NCBI RefSeq assembly: GCF_900100535.1 | Contig: NZ_FNDG01000021.1 | Location: 1 to 64,000, forward strand | DNA from: Phytopseudomonas flavescens | GTDB lineage: Bacteria; Pseudomonadota; Gammaproteobacteria; Pseudomonadales; Pseudomonadaceae | Direction of reading: 5' to 3' | Length of the DNA: 64,000 nucleotides | Shown here: in pieces, positions 16,306 through 24,766 of the stretch | Position numbering within the stretch: the first letter of the stretch is position 1 | How the letters are laid out: each line of letters begins with the position of its first letter | Notes under the pieces: model-generated | What the model saw: only the letters and a program-made list of their open reading frames with translations | Database searches by the model: none | What the model was told of the DNA's origin: nothing | Made by a program: the position numbers and the translations under genes

Positions 16306-16885
16306 CCCCCGAGCCGTCCTTTTTCAGAAGGAGGCAACCAACCGCATCCGTCAAATAAAACAGGTCGGTGAAGGGATCTGGGAAGTCAGACGAATACAAC
16401 TGCATCACGAAATCGTATTCTTTTTGCAATGCCAAAGGTAACGCTATCCCATGGGGTGGGGTATCCGTAAGCATGGAGAATACCGGATAGGTACCCGCTT
16501 CTACCTCTGTATCTTTGAACGTTACTCGCCTGGCCGGCACCGGCTCACTCGGGCTGACGATGTCCGAATCGGCATTTGCCAGGGTCACGAGTGTATAGCC
16601 ACTCACGATTGCGTCCAGTTCCGCGGGGTCGCCGCTGTAGGTGAGGTTGTCGAGAAAATAACCAGAACGGCTGTAAGTCGAAAACACATACATCACGCCT
16701 GCCCTGGGGATTGCGTTGTATTCGAGAAACTGCCTGAGCGGAGCGCACTCCAGGGTGGCGACCAGCACTAGGGGGGCTCCATCAGGATTGACTGGCCAAT
16801 CCGTCAGCTTTGCCGAGGCGCCGCCCAGCATGATGCTGGAGTGTTCAAGGTCATCAGCTGGAACGATTTCTTTGACTACAGCCAT
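16277..16885 (-). CDS. DUF1963/YwqG-like protein
   Basis: A 202-residue protein in which APLVLVATLECAPL, a RAGVMYVFST strand and the ending GCLLLKKDGSGDGLFFVHTA recall the DUF1963 (YwqG) layout: a PLxxxAQ-like element, a GxLYFF strand and a final LLxxD...GDxGxxyF strand. The function of this family is unknown; members often sit near toxin or effector genes. It appears to lead a short minus-strand cluster with 16084-16305 and 15464-16087. Confidence 0.55.
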   Translation of the reverse strand: MAVVKEIVPADDLEHSSIMLGGASAKLTDWPVNPDGAPLVLVATLECAPLRQFLEYNAIPRAGVMYVFSTYSRSGYFLDNLTYSGDPAELDAIVSGYTLVTLANADSDIVSPSEPVPARRVTFKDTEVEAGTYPVFSMLTDTPPHGIALPLALQKEYDFVMQLYSSDFPDPFTDLFYLTDAVGCLLLKKDGSGDGLFFVHTA

Positions 16886-17228
16886 AGGTGTTCATCCCTA
16901 TCATAAAGACTGCCATGAGATTTCCTGGCTGTTTATCTTGGTCATTTTATCGGGTCTTGCAGGCTCAGTTCTTTTTCCTGGCACACAGGGTACCCATTCG
17001 TCGCGAACACGGCCTTCAGCGGCTTCCTCGCAGCCTGGGGCGAACGAGAAATCCACTCAGCACTGCAACCAAGAGTCTGTCACTTTGCATGAGCCTACAG
17101 CGGCATCCCTGCTTATCTTCACCACTGCATGGGTATCCGCCCCAGGTGCCATGCCGGCGGCAGGCAAGCGCTATTGGACCGGAGCTCTGGTGGCGGGGCC
17201 GACAGCGTGACCCGTCAGAAGGTGCTCG

Positions 17229-17528
17229 GTGCCAATGGCCAGGTGGTACACCCCCCATGTCGCGAAGGGCGACGATCCTTGCGCGCGGGTGTCGGTCAAT
17301 ATCGGCATGATGCGCCCATCGGCCGGTGCCGGGGATGTGGCCGAGGACGAGTATCTGGATGCCAAACGTGTGCTGCAGGACAAGTCCAGCGTAGAACTGC
17401 GTTTCGTGAAGGGCGATGCGAGCAAGTCGTTTGCGCTCGGCATCCCATGCTCCTTGACGCGAGGGACTGCTTGCCGTCGCTGCCGAGCTGCGTCGGGAAG
17501 GGGCAGGGGCCACGTCGCACGTCGGTGA
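17229..17528 (+). pseudogene. Unrecognised coding remnant ending at a terminator
   Basis: Codons 1-75 (MPMARWYTPHVAKGDDPCARV ... KGDASKSFALGIPC) have strong GC at third positions, as in real Pseudomonas genes. The upstream context is broken and the last 25 codons look random, so this is probably an internal piece of a lost gene. A strong plus-strand terminator follows. I cannot name the parent family. In 16886-17228 I see only short frames without support. Confidence 0.4.
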
Positions 17529-17543
17529 CGTGGCCTGTTTTTA
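17508..17543 (+). terminator. Intrinsic terminator
   Basis: GGCCACGTC (17508-17516) pairs with GACGTGGCC (17527-17535), followed by TGTTTTTA. It would end plus-strand transcription from the coding remnant just upstream, supporting the idea that a genuine gene once ended here. Confidence 0.7.
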
Positions 17544-17726
17544 TCAGCGGCGGGGTTCCGAGAAGCCCGGTCCGCCGCCAGGGCCACCGCCGCCGCCCGG
17601 TCCGCCATGGCCACCACCACCACCGGGGCCACCCCCATGACCGCCACCTGGCGGCATGAACAGCCAACATCCGGAAAGTGCGGCAATTGCCGCAACCACT
17701 ATCAGGGCACGTACAGCTTTAAGCAT
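17544..17726 (-). CDS. Small Gly/His-rich lipoprotein
   Basis: 60 residues: a basic N-terminus and hydrophobic core (MLKAVRALIVVAAIAAL) ending in the lipobox LSGC. The mature part is almost entirely Gly, Pro and His (GGGHGGGPGGGG). It is therefore probably a membrane-anchored lipoprotein with a flexible, possibly metal-binding tail. The ATG at 17726 is chosen because it gives a complete signal peptide; the much longer in-frame extension is not credible. I do not know a function. Confidence 0.65.
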   Translation of the reverse strand: MLKAVRALIVVAAIAALSGCWLFMPPGGGHGGGPGGGGGHGGPGGGGGPGGGPGFSEPRR

Positions 17727-17878
17727 GTCAAACCTCACTCTGTTGAAGACGCAGCGTTCGACATCACGAGTGCCACAGGCGTTACCAGGCTGGAGGTAAA
17801 GCAAAGGTAAATAAGTCGATACATTCAGCCCGCTACCCGCCAGGTGCTCTACCAGGGCAGGGGCTGGCAGCTCGGCGC

Positions 17879-18196
17879 TCACGTCTGCGCAGCCCAGTCC
17901 GCGATGGCCTGTCTGACCGCCAAGTGATACGCCGAAGACAGGTTTCGGGCCTTGTAGGGCGAGGTGCTGGCAGTCAGGATCGGCGCGCTGTAGTGAATGC
18001 GCTCGGCCAGGCGATGCAGGTAGCTGCGGCCGCAGCGTTGGTAGTCGGCGAGTTCCTCGGCATCCAGGCGCACCAGCACGCTGCAACTGAAGAAGCTGTG
18101 GTGGCAGTTGACGTCGAGAAACAGCCGGGCGTGATCGTCCAGCAGAAACCAGCAGTGTGGCTCGTGATCGATGACGTGCATGGCAATACCGTTCAT
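17879..18196 (-). CDS. Conserved hypothetical protein, 105 residues
   Basis: Begins MNGIAMHVIDHEPHCWFLLDDH and ends AVRQAIADWAAQT. It is a cytoplasmic protein of Pseudomonas codon usage with no signal peptide and no recognised domain. It is divergent from the oxidoreductase gene at 18335 across a region of about 140 bases. Confidence 0.6.
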   Translation of the reverse strand: MNGIAMHVIDHEPHCWFLLDDHARLFLDVNCHHSFFSCSVLVRLDAEELADYQRCGRSYLHRLAERIHYSAPILTASTSPYKARNLSSAYHLAVRQAIADWAAQT

Positions 18197-18334
18197 GGCT
18201 CGGGATCGATTTTACGGCCAGTCTGCCTCGCTGGCAGCGGTGCGCTAGCGTACCAGCGCTGGCTTGCTTCGTTCTGCCCGATCGGTGAAGCTCTTGCCGG
18301 CCCACGCTCAACGACTGGCGATAAGGATGACGCG

Positions 18335-19462
18335 ATGACACAGCGGATCATGGTGATTGGCGCCTATGGCAACTTCGGCAGCATCATCGCTCGCCACCTG
18401 AGCCTGATGCCAGGCGTGGTGATGGTCATCGCAGGCCGTGATGCAGGCAAGCTGTCGGTACAGCGCGCGCTGTTGCAGGCGCAAGCGACCTCGCCCTGCG
18501 AAAGCTGGTGCGGCGATGTCATGGCTGCCGGCTTCGCGGCGGTACTGGTGGAGCGCGGCATCGACTGGGTGATCCATACCGGCGGGCCTTTCCAGGGGCA
18601 GCCTTATGCCGTCGCCAGGGCGTGCATCAAGGCGCGCTGCCACTATTGCGACCTGGCCGACTGCCGCACCTTCGTCAATGGCATCGGCGCCCTGGATGAG
18701 CAGGCCCGGGCCGCGGGGGTGACGCTGCTCAGTGGCTGCAGCTCGGTGCCGAGCCTGTCGTCGGCGATCATCGATGCGCACCGCGCGCGCTTCGCCCGTA
18801 TCGAGGTGATCGAGCATGGTATCTCCTCGTCGGCGAAGATGCCGGGCCTGTCCACGGTGGAGGGCGTGCTGGCCTATGCCGGTCGGCCCATTCGCCAGCT
18901 CAGGGACGGCCGGGTCCATCCGGTGATCGGCTGGCAGGGGTTGACGCTGCGGCGCATGCCCCAGTTGGGGACGCGTCTGCTAGCCAACGTGGACGTGCCG
19001 GACATGGACATCTTCGCCCAGCGCTACGGTGCCCATACGCTGTCGTTCAAGGCCGGTCTGGGACTCAAGCTCGGCGGTCTGGCCAACGCGGCGCTGGCCC
19101 TCGCGGTGAAGAGCGGCCTGGTCAAGGATCCGTTGCCCTGGGCTCGTCGCCTGCACCGCTGGGGCCTCTGGTTCGAGCGTTTCGGTGATGGCAAGAGCGC
19201 CCTGTACATCGATGTGCACGGCGTCGATCCCCAGGGCCGGCCCCTGAGCATGACCGCCCAGCTCACCGCTTGCCACGACAAGGGGCCGGAAATTCCCAGC
19301 TGTGCGGCGGTCGCCCTGATGGCCAAGGTCACCAGCGGCTACACTGCTGCTCCAGGTGCGCGGCCCTGCGTCGGGGAAATCACCGTCGCCGAGTACCTGG
19401 CGGCTATCGGCGAACCGGACAACGTACAGTTGGCGGTCCACTTTTCTCCGTCAGCGGCCTGA
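18335..19462 (+). CDS. Saccharopine-dehydrogenase-like NAD(P)-binding oxidoreductase
   Basis: 375 residues starting MTQRIMVIGAYGNFGSIIARHL, a Rossmann G-x-G-x-x-G nucleotide site, continuing with a saccharopine-dehydrogenase-like N-terminal domain (WVIHTGGPFQGQPY, CHYCDLAD). The start follows AAGGA by about 10 bases. The family acts on diverse substrates, and lysine metabolism should not be assumed. It overlaps the start of the DUF2269 gene (ATGATG), so the two form an operon. Confidence 0.8.
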   Translation: MTQRIMVIGAYGNFGSIIARHLSLMPGVVMVIAGRDAGKLSVQRALLQAQATSPCESWCGDVMAAGFAAVLVERGIDWVIHTGGPFQGQPYAVARACIKARCHYCDLADCRTFVNGIGALDEQARAAGVTLLSGCSSVPSLSSAIIDAHRARFARIEVIEHGISSSAKMPGLSTVEGVLAYAGRPIRQLRDGRVHPVIGWQGLTLRRMPQLGTRLLANVDVPDMDIFAQRYGAHTLSFKAGLGLKLGGLANAALALAVKSGLVKDPLPWARRLHRWGLWFERFGDGKSALYIDVHGVDPQGRPLSMTAQLTACHDKGPEIPSCAAVALMAKVTSGYTAAPGARPCVGEITVAEYLAAIGEPDNVQLAVHFSPSAA

Positions 19463-19965
19463 TGATGGATTATTTGCTGCTCAAGTACCTGCACGTGATC
19501 GCCGCGGTATTCCTGTTCGGATTCGGCATGGGCTCTTACTTGTACATGATCGCCGCCAGCCGCACCGGGGATGCACGGGTGATCGCCCAGGTGGTGAGAA
19601 TGGTGGTGCGCTTCGATACCTGGATCACCACCCCGGCCGGCGTGCTGCAAGTGCTCACCGGCTACGCCATGACCCGGGTGGCGGGGCTGCCACTGACCAG
19701 CGACTGGCTGCTGAGCTCGGTGGTCATCTTCGTTTGCGTGGGCGCGCTGTGGTTGCCGGTGCTGGTGCTGCAGCATCGCCTGCAGCGCCTGGCGGCCAGC
19801 GCCGCCGAGCAGGGCGAAACGCTGGATGCACACTATCGCAGGTTGTACCGGGCCTGGTTCTGGATGGGCGTGCTGGGCTTTCTGGGGATGTTCGTGATCG
19901 TCTGGATCATGGTGACCAAGAGTACGCCCTGGCAATGGCTGGCCATGGCGCTGGCCAGCCCCTAG
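19462..19965 (+). CDS. DUF2269 family integral membrane protein
   Basis: 167 residues with four predicted membrane spans, starting MMDYLLLKYLHVIAAVFLFG; the conserved LHV and the Thr/Pro-Ala turn (ITTPAGVLQ) fit DUF2269 proteins. Its ATG overlaps the stop of the preceding oxidoreductase, and its end overlaps the next, convergent gene by four bases. The function is unknown; close coupling suggests a joint role with the oxidoreductase. Confidence 0.8.
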   Translation: MMDYLLLKYLHVIAAVFLFGFGMGSYLYMIAASRTGDARVIAQVVRMVVRFDTWITTPAGVLQVLTGYAMTRVAGLPLTSDWLLSSVVIFVCVGALWLPVLVLQHRLQRLAASAAEQGETLDAHYRRLYRAWFWMGVLGFLGMFVIVWIMVTKSTPWQWLAMALASP

Positions 19966-20318
19966 GTGTGCGCATTGCTCATGTCCCTGGCCTTCTTGCG
20001 AACCGCTTTGGCGAACAGCCAGTAAAGCACGATGAGTAACGGCACTGGCATCAACGCCAGCAGTGTGGCGCGCCAGATATCCGACAAGCCACGGTGATCG
20101 ACTTCCCCGAAGAGCACCGCCAGCAGCACGGCAGTGAGCAACCAGGAAAACAGGTTGCACATGAACAGGGTCATGACGCGGTAGAAGATACGCCAGGGTC
20201 TGGAAGGGTGGTCGATGTTCTTGGTGGCCGGTGCCACGGAGTGGGGATAGGGCACCACGATGCAGGTGCTGACGATGCCGACGATGAACTGGACGGCGAA
20301 CACATACATAGTCAGCAT
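19962..20318 (-). CDS. Small membrane protein of unknown function
   Basis: 118 residues with three hydrophobic segments (FAVQFIVGIVSTCIVVPY, LFMCNLFSWLLTAVLLAVLF, LLALMPVPLLIVLYWLF) and a charged C-terminus. It converges with and overlaps the DUF2269 gene by four bases. ATGs at 20318 and 20309 are both possible. No family is recognised. In 20319-20510 upstream I see no further gene. Confidence 0.65.
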   Translation of the reverse strand: MLTMYVFAVQFIVGIVSTCIVVPYPHSVAPATKNIDHPSRPWRIFYRVMTLFMCNLFSWLLTAVLLAVLFGEVDHRGLSDIWRATLLALMPVPLLIVLYWLFAKAVRKKARDMSNAHT

Positions 20319-20510
20319 CGTGAAGGGCCACCGGACGACCCGCGCCTTCGGCTGAAGGGCAGCAGGCGCTGTAATTGGCTATCGATCAATGGCGTGCCCC
20401 TTCTTTTCGATGATGTCCTGTGGCCGCTCGCCGCCCGCTCACTGCGTCGCTTGCCCGGCAGTGTAATCGACAGGCCGCATCGCGGTGTACCCGGGTCGGT
20501 GGCGAGCCCG

Positions 20511-21413
20511 TCAGCCACGGCCTACCACCTTGGGCGTGAACAGTGTGCGGATCGCCTCGCGATACTGGCGGCTGCCGGTGCGCAGGCTGTTGTTGTGGTT
20601 GCCGCCGTCGATCAGCAGCAAGCGCTTGGGTTCGCTGGCAGCCTGGTAGAGGCGCTCGCTGAACCGGGCGGGAACGTAACGATCGCCAGTGCCGTGGGCG
20701 ATCAGCACCGGCACCTTGATGTCGCCGATCTTGCTCAGGGAGTCGAATTTCTGCGACAGCAGCCAGCGTACCGGCAGCGAGGTGTACTCGCTGGCCACCT
20801 CGGTGGCGGCATCGGCCAGGTTGGTGAAGGTCGACTCGATGATCAGGCCGGCCAGGGGCGGGGCATGACGCTCCTTGCCCAGGGAATCGACCAGATTGAC
20901 CGCCACGGCGCCGCCCAGGGAGTGGCCGTACACGAAGCGTTTGGCCGGGTCGGGTTGCAGTTCGGTGAGGCGCTGCCAGGCGATCTCGGCGTCTTCGTAG
21001 AGGGTGCGCTCGGAGGGTAGCTCGCCGAGGCTTTCCCCGAAGCCCCGGTAGTCGATGGCCAGCACCGAGAAGCCCATGGCGTGCAATTGTTCGATACGGA
21101 ACAGCTGGCCAGTCAGGTTCCAGCGCGAGCCATGTAGGTACAGCAGCGTCGGTGCATCGGCCCGGGAAGCCGGCCACCACCAGGCATGGATGTTCTGGCT
21201 ATCGCCGAATGCGGGAACGCTCAGGGTCATGTCCTGGACGCCAGCGGGCAGGCCGCTGAACCAGCTGGCGGTGCCGGGCTCGATACGGAACACCAGTTCG
21301 CGTTCCTTTTCTTCGAGTTTGGCGCAGCCGACCGGCAGGCCGACCACCAGGCATAGCAGCAGGCCCAGGCTGAACCAGCGGCGGCGCAGGGTGTGGATAA
21401 GTGATCTGGCCAT
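20511..21413 (-). CDS. Alpha/beta hydrolase, probable lipoprotein
   Basis: 300 residues. The N-terminus (RRRWFSLGLLLCLVVGLPVGC) is a signal with lipobox VGC, so the enzyme is probably anchored in an outer or inner membrane leaflet facing the periplasm. The nucleophile elbow is GHSLGG, the oxyanion region LYLHGSRWNLTG, and the acid/His regions AHGTGDRYVP and DGGNHNNS, giving a Ser-Asp-His triad of the BAAT/BEM46-like type. The substrate is unknown. It is monocistronic, divergent from the MFS gene. Confidence 0.82.
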   Translation of the reverse strand: MARSLIHTLRRRWFSLGLLLCLVVGLPVGCAKLEEKERELVFRIEPGTASWFSGLPAGVQDMTLSVPAFGDSQNIHAWWWPASRADAPTLLYLHGSRWNLTGQLFRIEQLHAMGFSVLAIDYRGFGESLGELPSERTLYEDAEIAWQRLTELQPDPAKRFVYGHSLGGAVAVNLVDSLGKERHAPPLAGLIIESTFTNLADAATEVASEYTSLPVRWLLSQKFDSLSKIGDIKVPVLIAHGTGDRYVPARFSERLYQAASEPKRLLLIDGGNHNNSLRTGSRQYREAIRTLFTPKVVGRG

Positions 21414-21625
21414 GGCACTCCGGGGGAGAGGGGCGGGAACGGGACACCGTGCCCGTGGTGTGCGGGCGTCTGGCGTAGGGGCGATAAGCCAATAGACCGA
21501 AGGGAGGCGGCCGGGTTCGTGCGCATCGCCAGCGTGCGGTATCGAGTTGTTACCGGTTGGTGGCCGGCACTGCGGGGGCGTGCCGCTGGGTTATGCTACA
21601 ACGCCCATCGTCCGCGGACTCGCGC

Positions 21626-22876
21626 ATGTCGCACACGCCTTTCGATTCGCGCCGCCCGGCCACCGCCACGCTGGTTCTGCTGGCTTCGCTGTATTGCGCC
21701 CAGGGCCTGCCTTCCGGGCTGATCGCCCACGCCCTGCCGGTGCTGTTGCGCCAGCACGGCGTGGACCTGGCGCTGATCGGTCTGCTCAAGCTGCTGGCGC
21801 TGCCCTGGTTGCTCAAGGCGCTGTGGGCGCCCTGGGTGGACCGTTTGACATGGCCGCGTCTGGGCCACCACCGCGGCTGGATCCTGCCGCTGCAGGGTGG
21901 CGTGTTGCTGATGCTCCTGGTGCTGGCGATGCTCTCGCCCACGGCCTTGTTCGGCGCCCACCTGCCGCTGCTGCTGGGCCTGCTGGCGCTGATCAACCTG
22001 GCGGCGGCGACTCAGGATATCGCCACCGATGGCCTGACCGTGCGGCTGCTCCCGGAACGCTGGCGTGGCCTGGGCAACAGCCTGCAGGTCGGCGGCTACA
22101 AAGTGGGGATGATCGTCAGTGGCAGCGGCCTGTTGCTGGTGATCGACCGTGCCGGCTGGCACCTGTCGCTGCTGGCGCTGGCCTTCCTGGTGGGGCTGAT
22201 GCTGGTGCCGATCGGGCGCTTCGTCGAGGCCCGTCACCTATCGCCAGCGCCCGCCCTGGCCGAATCCTGGGGCCCTGGCCTGCTGCTGCGCCATTACCGG
22301 GGACTGCTGGCGCTGCCGGGCATGGGTCTGTGGCTGGTGGTGGTGCTGACCTTCAAGCTCGGCGACGCCCTGGGCTCGCCGATGATCAAGCCGATGCTGG
22401 TGGACCAGGGCTGGGGCAACGCCGAGCTGGGGCAACTGACCCTGGCCAGCAGCCTGGTCGGCATCGGCGGCGCGCTGCTGGGCGGTCTGCTCTATGCGCG
22501 GCTGGGCGTGCTGCGCGCACTGCTGCTGTTCGGCGTGTTGCAGGCAATGGGTATCGCGGCCCTGGCGCTGCTGGCCACCCGAGGCGGCGACCTGGCGCTG
22601 GTGTATGGACTGACGCTGTTCGAGCAGGCCGCGGATGGGCTGTCCACCGTGGCGCTGTTCGCCGCCATGATGCGCCAGTGCCGCGCCGGCCACGAGGGCG
22701 CCGATTTCACCCTGCAGGCCTCGACGCAGATCCTTCTCGGCGGCTTCGTCGGTGCCGCCAGCGGCGTGCTGGCCAAGGCGTTGGGCTATGACGGTCTGTT
22801 CATCTGTGCCGGGGCCCTGGGGCTGGCGGCGTTGCTGCTGGTATGGCGTTATTTTCGTCGCCCGGTTCGAGCGTAG
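21626..22876 (+). CDS. MFS transporter, AmpG-like
   Basis: 416 residues with about 12 membrane spans. The beginning (ATLVLLASLYCAQGLPSGLI) and the loop LWAPWVDR resemble the AmpG/acetyl-CoA-transporter branch of the major facilitator superfamily; QDIATDGLTVR in span 4 is typical of that branch. The substrate cannot be read from the sequence, and it is not necessarily the muropeptide permease. The ATG at 21626 fits the expected short cytoplasmic N-terminus. It is convergent with the SulP gene. Confidence 0.8.
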   Translation: MSHTPFDSRRPATATLVLLASLYCAQGLPSGLIAHALPVLLRQHGVDLALIGLLKLLALPWLLKALWAPWVDRLTWPRLGHHRGWILPLQGGVLLMLLVLAMLSPTALFGAHLPLLLGLLALINLAAATQDIATDGLTVRLLPERWRGLGNSLQVGGYKVGMIVSGSGLLLVIDRAGWHLSLLALAFLVGLMLVPIGRFVEARHLSPAPALAESWGPGLLLRHYRGLLALPGMGLWLVVVLTFKLGDALGSPMIKPMLVDQGWGNAELGQLTLASSLVGIGGALLGGLLYARLGVLRALLLFGVLQAMGIAALALLATRGGDLALVYGLTLFEQAADGLSTVALFAAMMRQCRAGHEGADFTLQASTQILLGGFVGAASGVLAKALGYDGLFICAGALGLAALLLVWRYFRRPVRA

Positions 22877-22934
22877 CGACGCCTGGGCGACAGTGGTTCC
22901 TGGGTATCGCTGCGTTCAACGCCAGGCTACGGAC

Positions 22935-24500
22935 TCAATCTTCGAACTGCACGGGGCAGGTGGTACCTTCGAGCTTGTGGATTTCCTCGATCACGTGGGG
23001 GCGGGCGTGGCGCAGCACCAGCTGGCGGTTCTGGGCCTGCAGGCGGCGGGCTTCCAGGTGCAGCATCTCCACCCCGGCGTAATCGATGAAGTTGATATGC
23101 CGAGCGTCGACCACCACCCGCTCGCCGCGGCTGAGTTGCAGCACCTGTTGTACGTAATGGCAGGCACCGAAGAAGATCGAGCCTTCCAGGCGCAGCATTT
23201 CGTCGTCGCCGTCGCGGGTGTACTTGAAGCGCGGCTGAGAGGTGCGTTTTAGGTAGAAGAACAGCGAGGCCAGCACGCCAGCGTAGATCGCTGTCTGCAG
23301 ATCCAGCAGCAGGGTGGCCAGCAGGGTCAGCAGCATCACCACGAACTCCGCGCGGCTGACCCGCAACAGGGCGCGGACGCCGGCAGTATCCACCAGGCCC
23401 CAGCAGATCAGCAGGATGGCCGCGGCCATGCTGGGCAGGGCGATATGGGCGATCAGCGGGGAACAGAACAGGGCGAAGGCCGCCACCAGCACGGCGGAAA
23501 ACACACCGGCCAGGGGGGAAGTGGCGCCTGCCTGCAGGTTCAGCGCCGAGCGGGTGAAGGAGCCGGCCGACAGCGAGCCCGAGAACCAGGGGCCGATCAG
23601 GTTGGACAGGCCCTGGGCACGCACTTCCTGATTGGCGTCCAGCACCTGCTGGGATTTGCCCGCCAGGGAGCGGGCGATGGACAAGCTGGTGACCAGGCCT
23701 AGCATGCCGCAGGCGATGGCGGCGGGCAGCAATTGCAGCAGGCTGTTGACCTCGACGTGCAAGGTGGTGAGCGGCGGCAGTTTGCCTGCGAAGGCATCGA
23801 CCCGGGTGATGCTGGCGAAGAACCCCGGCAGGGCAGCGACCAGCAGGCTGCCGGCGACCACGCCGATCAGCAGCGCCGGCAAGCGCGGCCACAGGCGCCG
23901 ACACAGCAGGCACACCGTCAGGGTGAAGATTGCCACCAGCACGGCGTGCCAGTCGGCCTGGTCGAGGTGCTGGAAGAGGTTGAGCAGCGTCGCCACGGCA
24001 GTGCGCTGGCTGTCGACCTGCAGGCCCAGCAGGTTGGGTAGTTGGCCGAGCGCGATCACCACGGCGGCGCCCAGGGTGAAGCCAAGCACCACCGAGGGCG
24101 AGACGAAGTTGACCAGGTTGCCGAAACGCAACAGCCCCAGCAGCCACTGGAACAGCCCGGCGAGAAAGGTCAGTACCAGCACCAGGGCGACGAATTCGTC
24201 GCTGCCCGGCCTGGCCATGGGGCTGACGCTGGTGAACAGGACGATGGAGATGGCCGCCGTCGGCCCGCCGATCAGGTGCCACGACGAGCCCCACAGGCAG
24301 GCGATGATCACCGGCACGATGGCCGCGTACAGCCCGTACTCGGCGGGCAGCCCGGCGATCAGCGCGTAGGCGATCGATTGCGGCAAGGCCAGAATGGCCC
24401 CGCTCAGGCCGACCAGCAAGTCCGTCCCCAGGGTGCGCCGGGTGACACCCGGCCACCAGAGCAGGAACGGGAACAGGCTGTAACGGCTGGGTAAGCGCAT
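22935..24500 (-). CDS. SulP family anion transporter with STAS domain
   Basis: 521 residues: an inner-membrane SulP core (residues 20-390; signature LPQSIAYALIAGLPAEYGLYAAI, then SFTRSALN) followed by a cytoplasmic STAS domain (430-515; VVVDARHINFIDYAGVEML). Members move sulfate, bicarbonate or dicarboxylates. Choline-sulfate genes lie next door on the same strand, so sulfate transport is plausible, but the 266-base gap with repeats argues for a separate transcript. The ATG at 24500 is preferred because upstream codons show no family similarity. Confidence 0.9.
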   Translation of the reverse strand: MRLPSRYSLFPFLLWWPGVTRRTLGTDLLVGLSGAILALPQSIAYALIAGLPAEYGLYAAIVPVIIACLWGSSWHLIGGPTAAISIVLFTSVSPMARPGSDEFVALVLVLTFLAGLFQWLLGLLRFGNLVNFVSPSVVLGFTLGAAVVIALGQLPNLLGLQVDSQRTAVATLLNLFQHLDQADWHAVLVAIFTLTVCLLCRRLWPRLPALLIGVVAGSLLVAALPGFFASITRVDAFAGKLPPLTTLHVEVNSLLQLLPAAIACGMLGLVTSLSIARSLAGKSQQVLDANQEVRAQGLSNLIGPWFSGSLSAGSFTRSALNLQAGATSPLAGVFSAVLVAAFALFCSPLIAHIALPSMAAAILLICWGLVDTAGVRALLRVSRAEFVVMLLTLLATLLLDLQTAIYAGVLASLFFYLKRTSQPRFKYTRDGDDEMLRLEGSIFFGACHYVQQVLQLSRGERVVVDARHINFIDYAGVEMLHLEARRLQAQNRQLVLRHARPHVIEEIHKLEGTTCPVQFED

Positions 24501-24614
24501 GGGGTCGCTCGGCGGCGGATGATCAGGTGGCGAGCAGGGTAACAGAGGTGTTCGCCATGATTCCCAGGAGTGTTCGAGGGCAAGGCCTGTATTGCTTTGT
24601 CGGTGCATGCGCGG

Positions 24615-24666
24615 CACGTGGGAGCGCGCCATGCGCGCGAAATCGCGGGCGTGGCCCGCTCCTACA
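24615..24666. repeat. Pseudomonas-type REP sequence
   Basis: GTGGGAGCGCGCCATGCGCG then CGCGGGCGTGGCCCGCTCCTACAG form the typical imperfect palindrome of Pseudomonas REP elements. It lies in the gap between the SulP and betaine/choline-binding protein genes. Confidence 0.75.
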
Positions 24667-24675
24667 GGGATCTAG

Positions 24676-24760
24676 GGTGGACAACGCTCTTTTTGTCCAG
24701 GATTGCAGAGCGGTGGACGGATAAAGCGTCGTCCACCCGACAGGCTGCTTACGCCTTTTA
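24676..24760. repeat. GGGTGGAC palindromic intergenic repeat, copy A
   Basis: AGGGTGGACAACGCTCTTTT ... GCAGAGCGGTGGACGGAT ... GTCGTCCACCC, followed by GGCTGCTTACGCC. The same units, with arms exchanged, are found at 51524-51615, also followed by GGCTGCTTACGCC. It is a short repeat family without coding capacity. Confidence 0.65.
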
Positions 24761-24766
24761 ACTGTC

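Noticed and set aside
16716..17210. Frame with a hydrophobic stretch near 16920
   Set aside because: Only one weak hydrophobic segment, an unlikely start inside the antisense of another gene, and no family; probably chance.
20312..20518. 68-codon minus-strand frame between two genes
   Set aside because: Overlaps the end of the hydrolase gene, no ribosome site, Arg/Ser-rich random composition.
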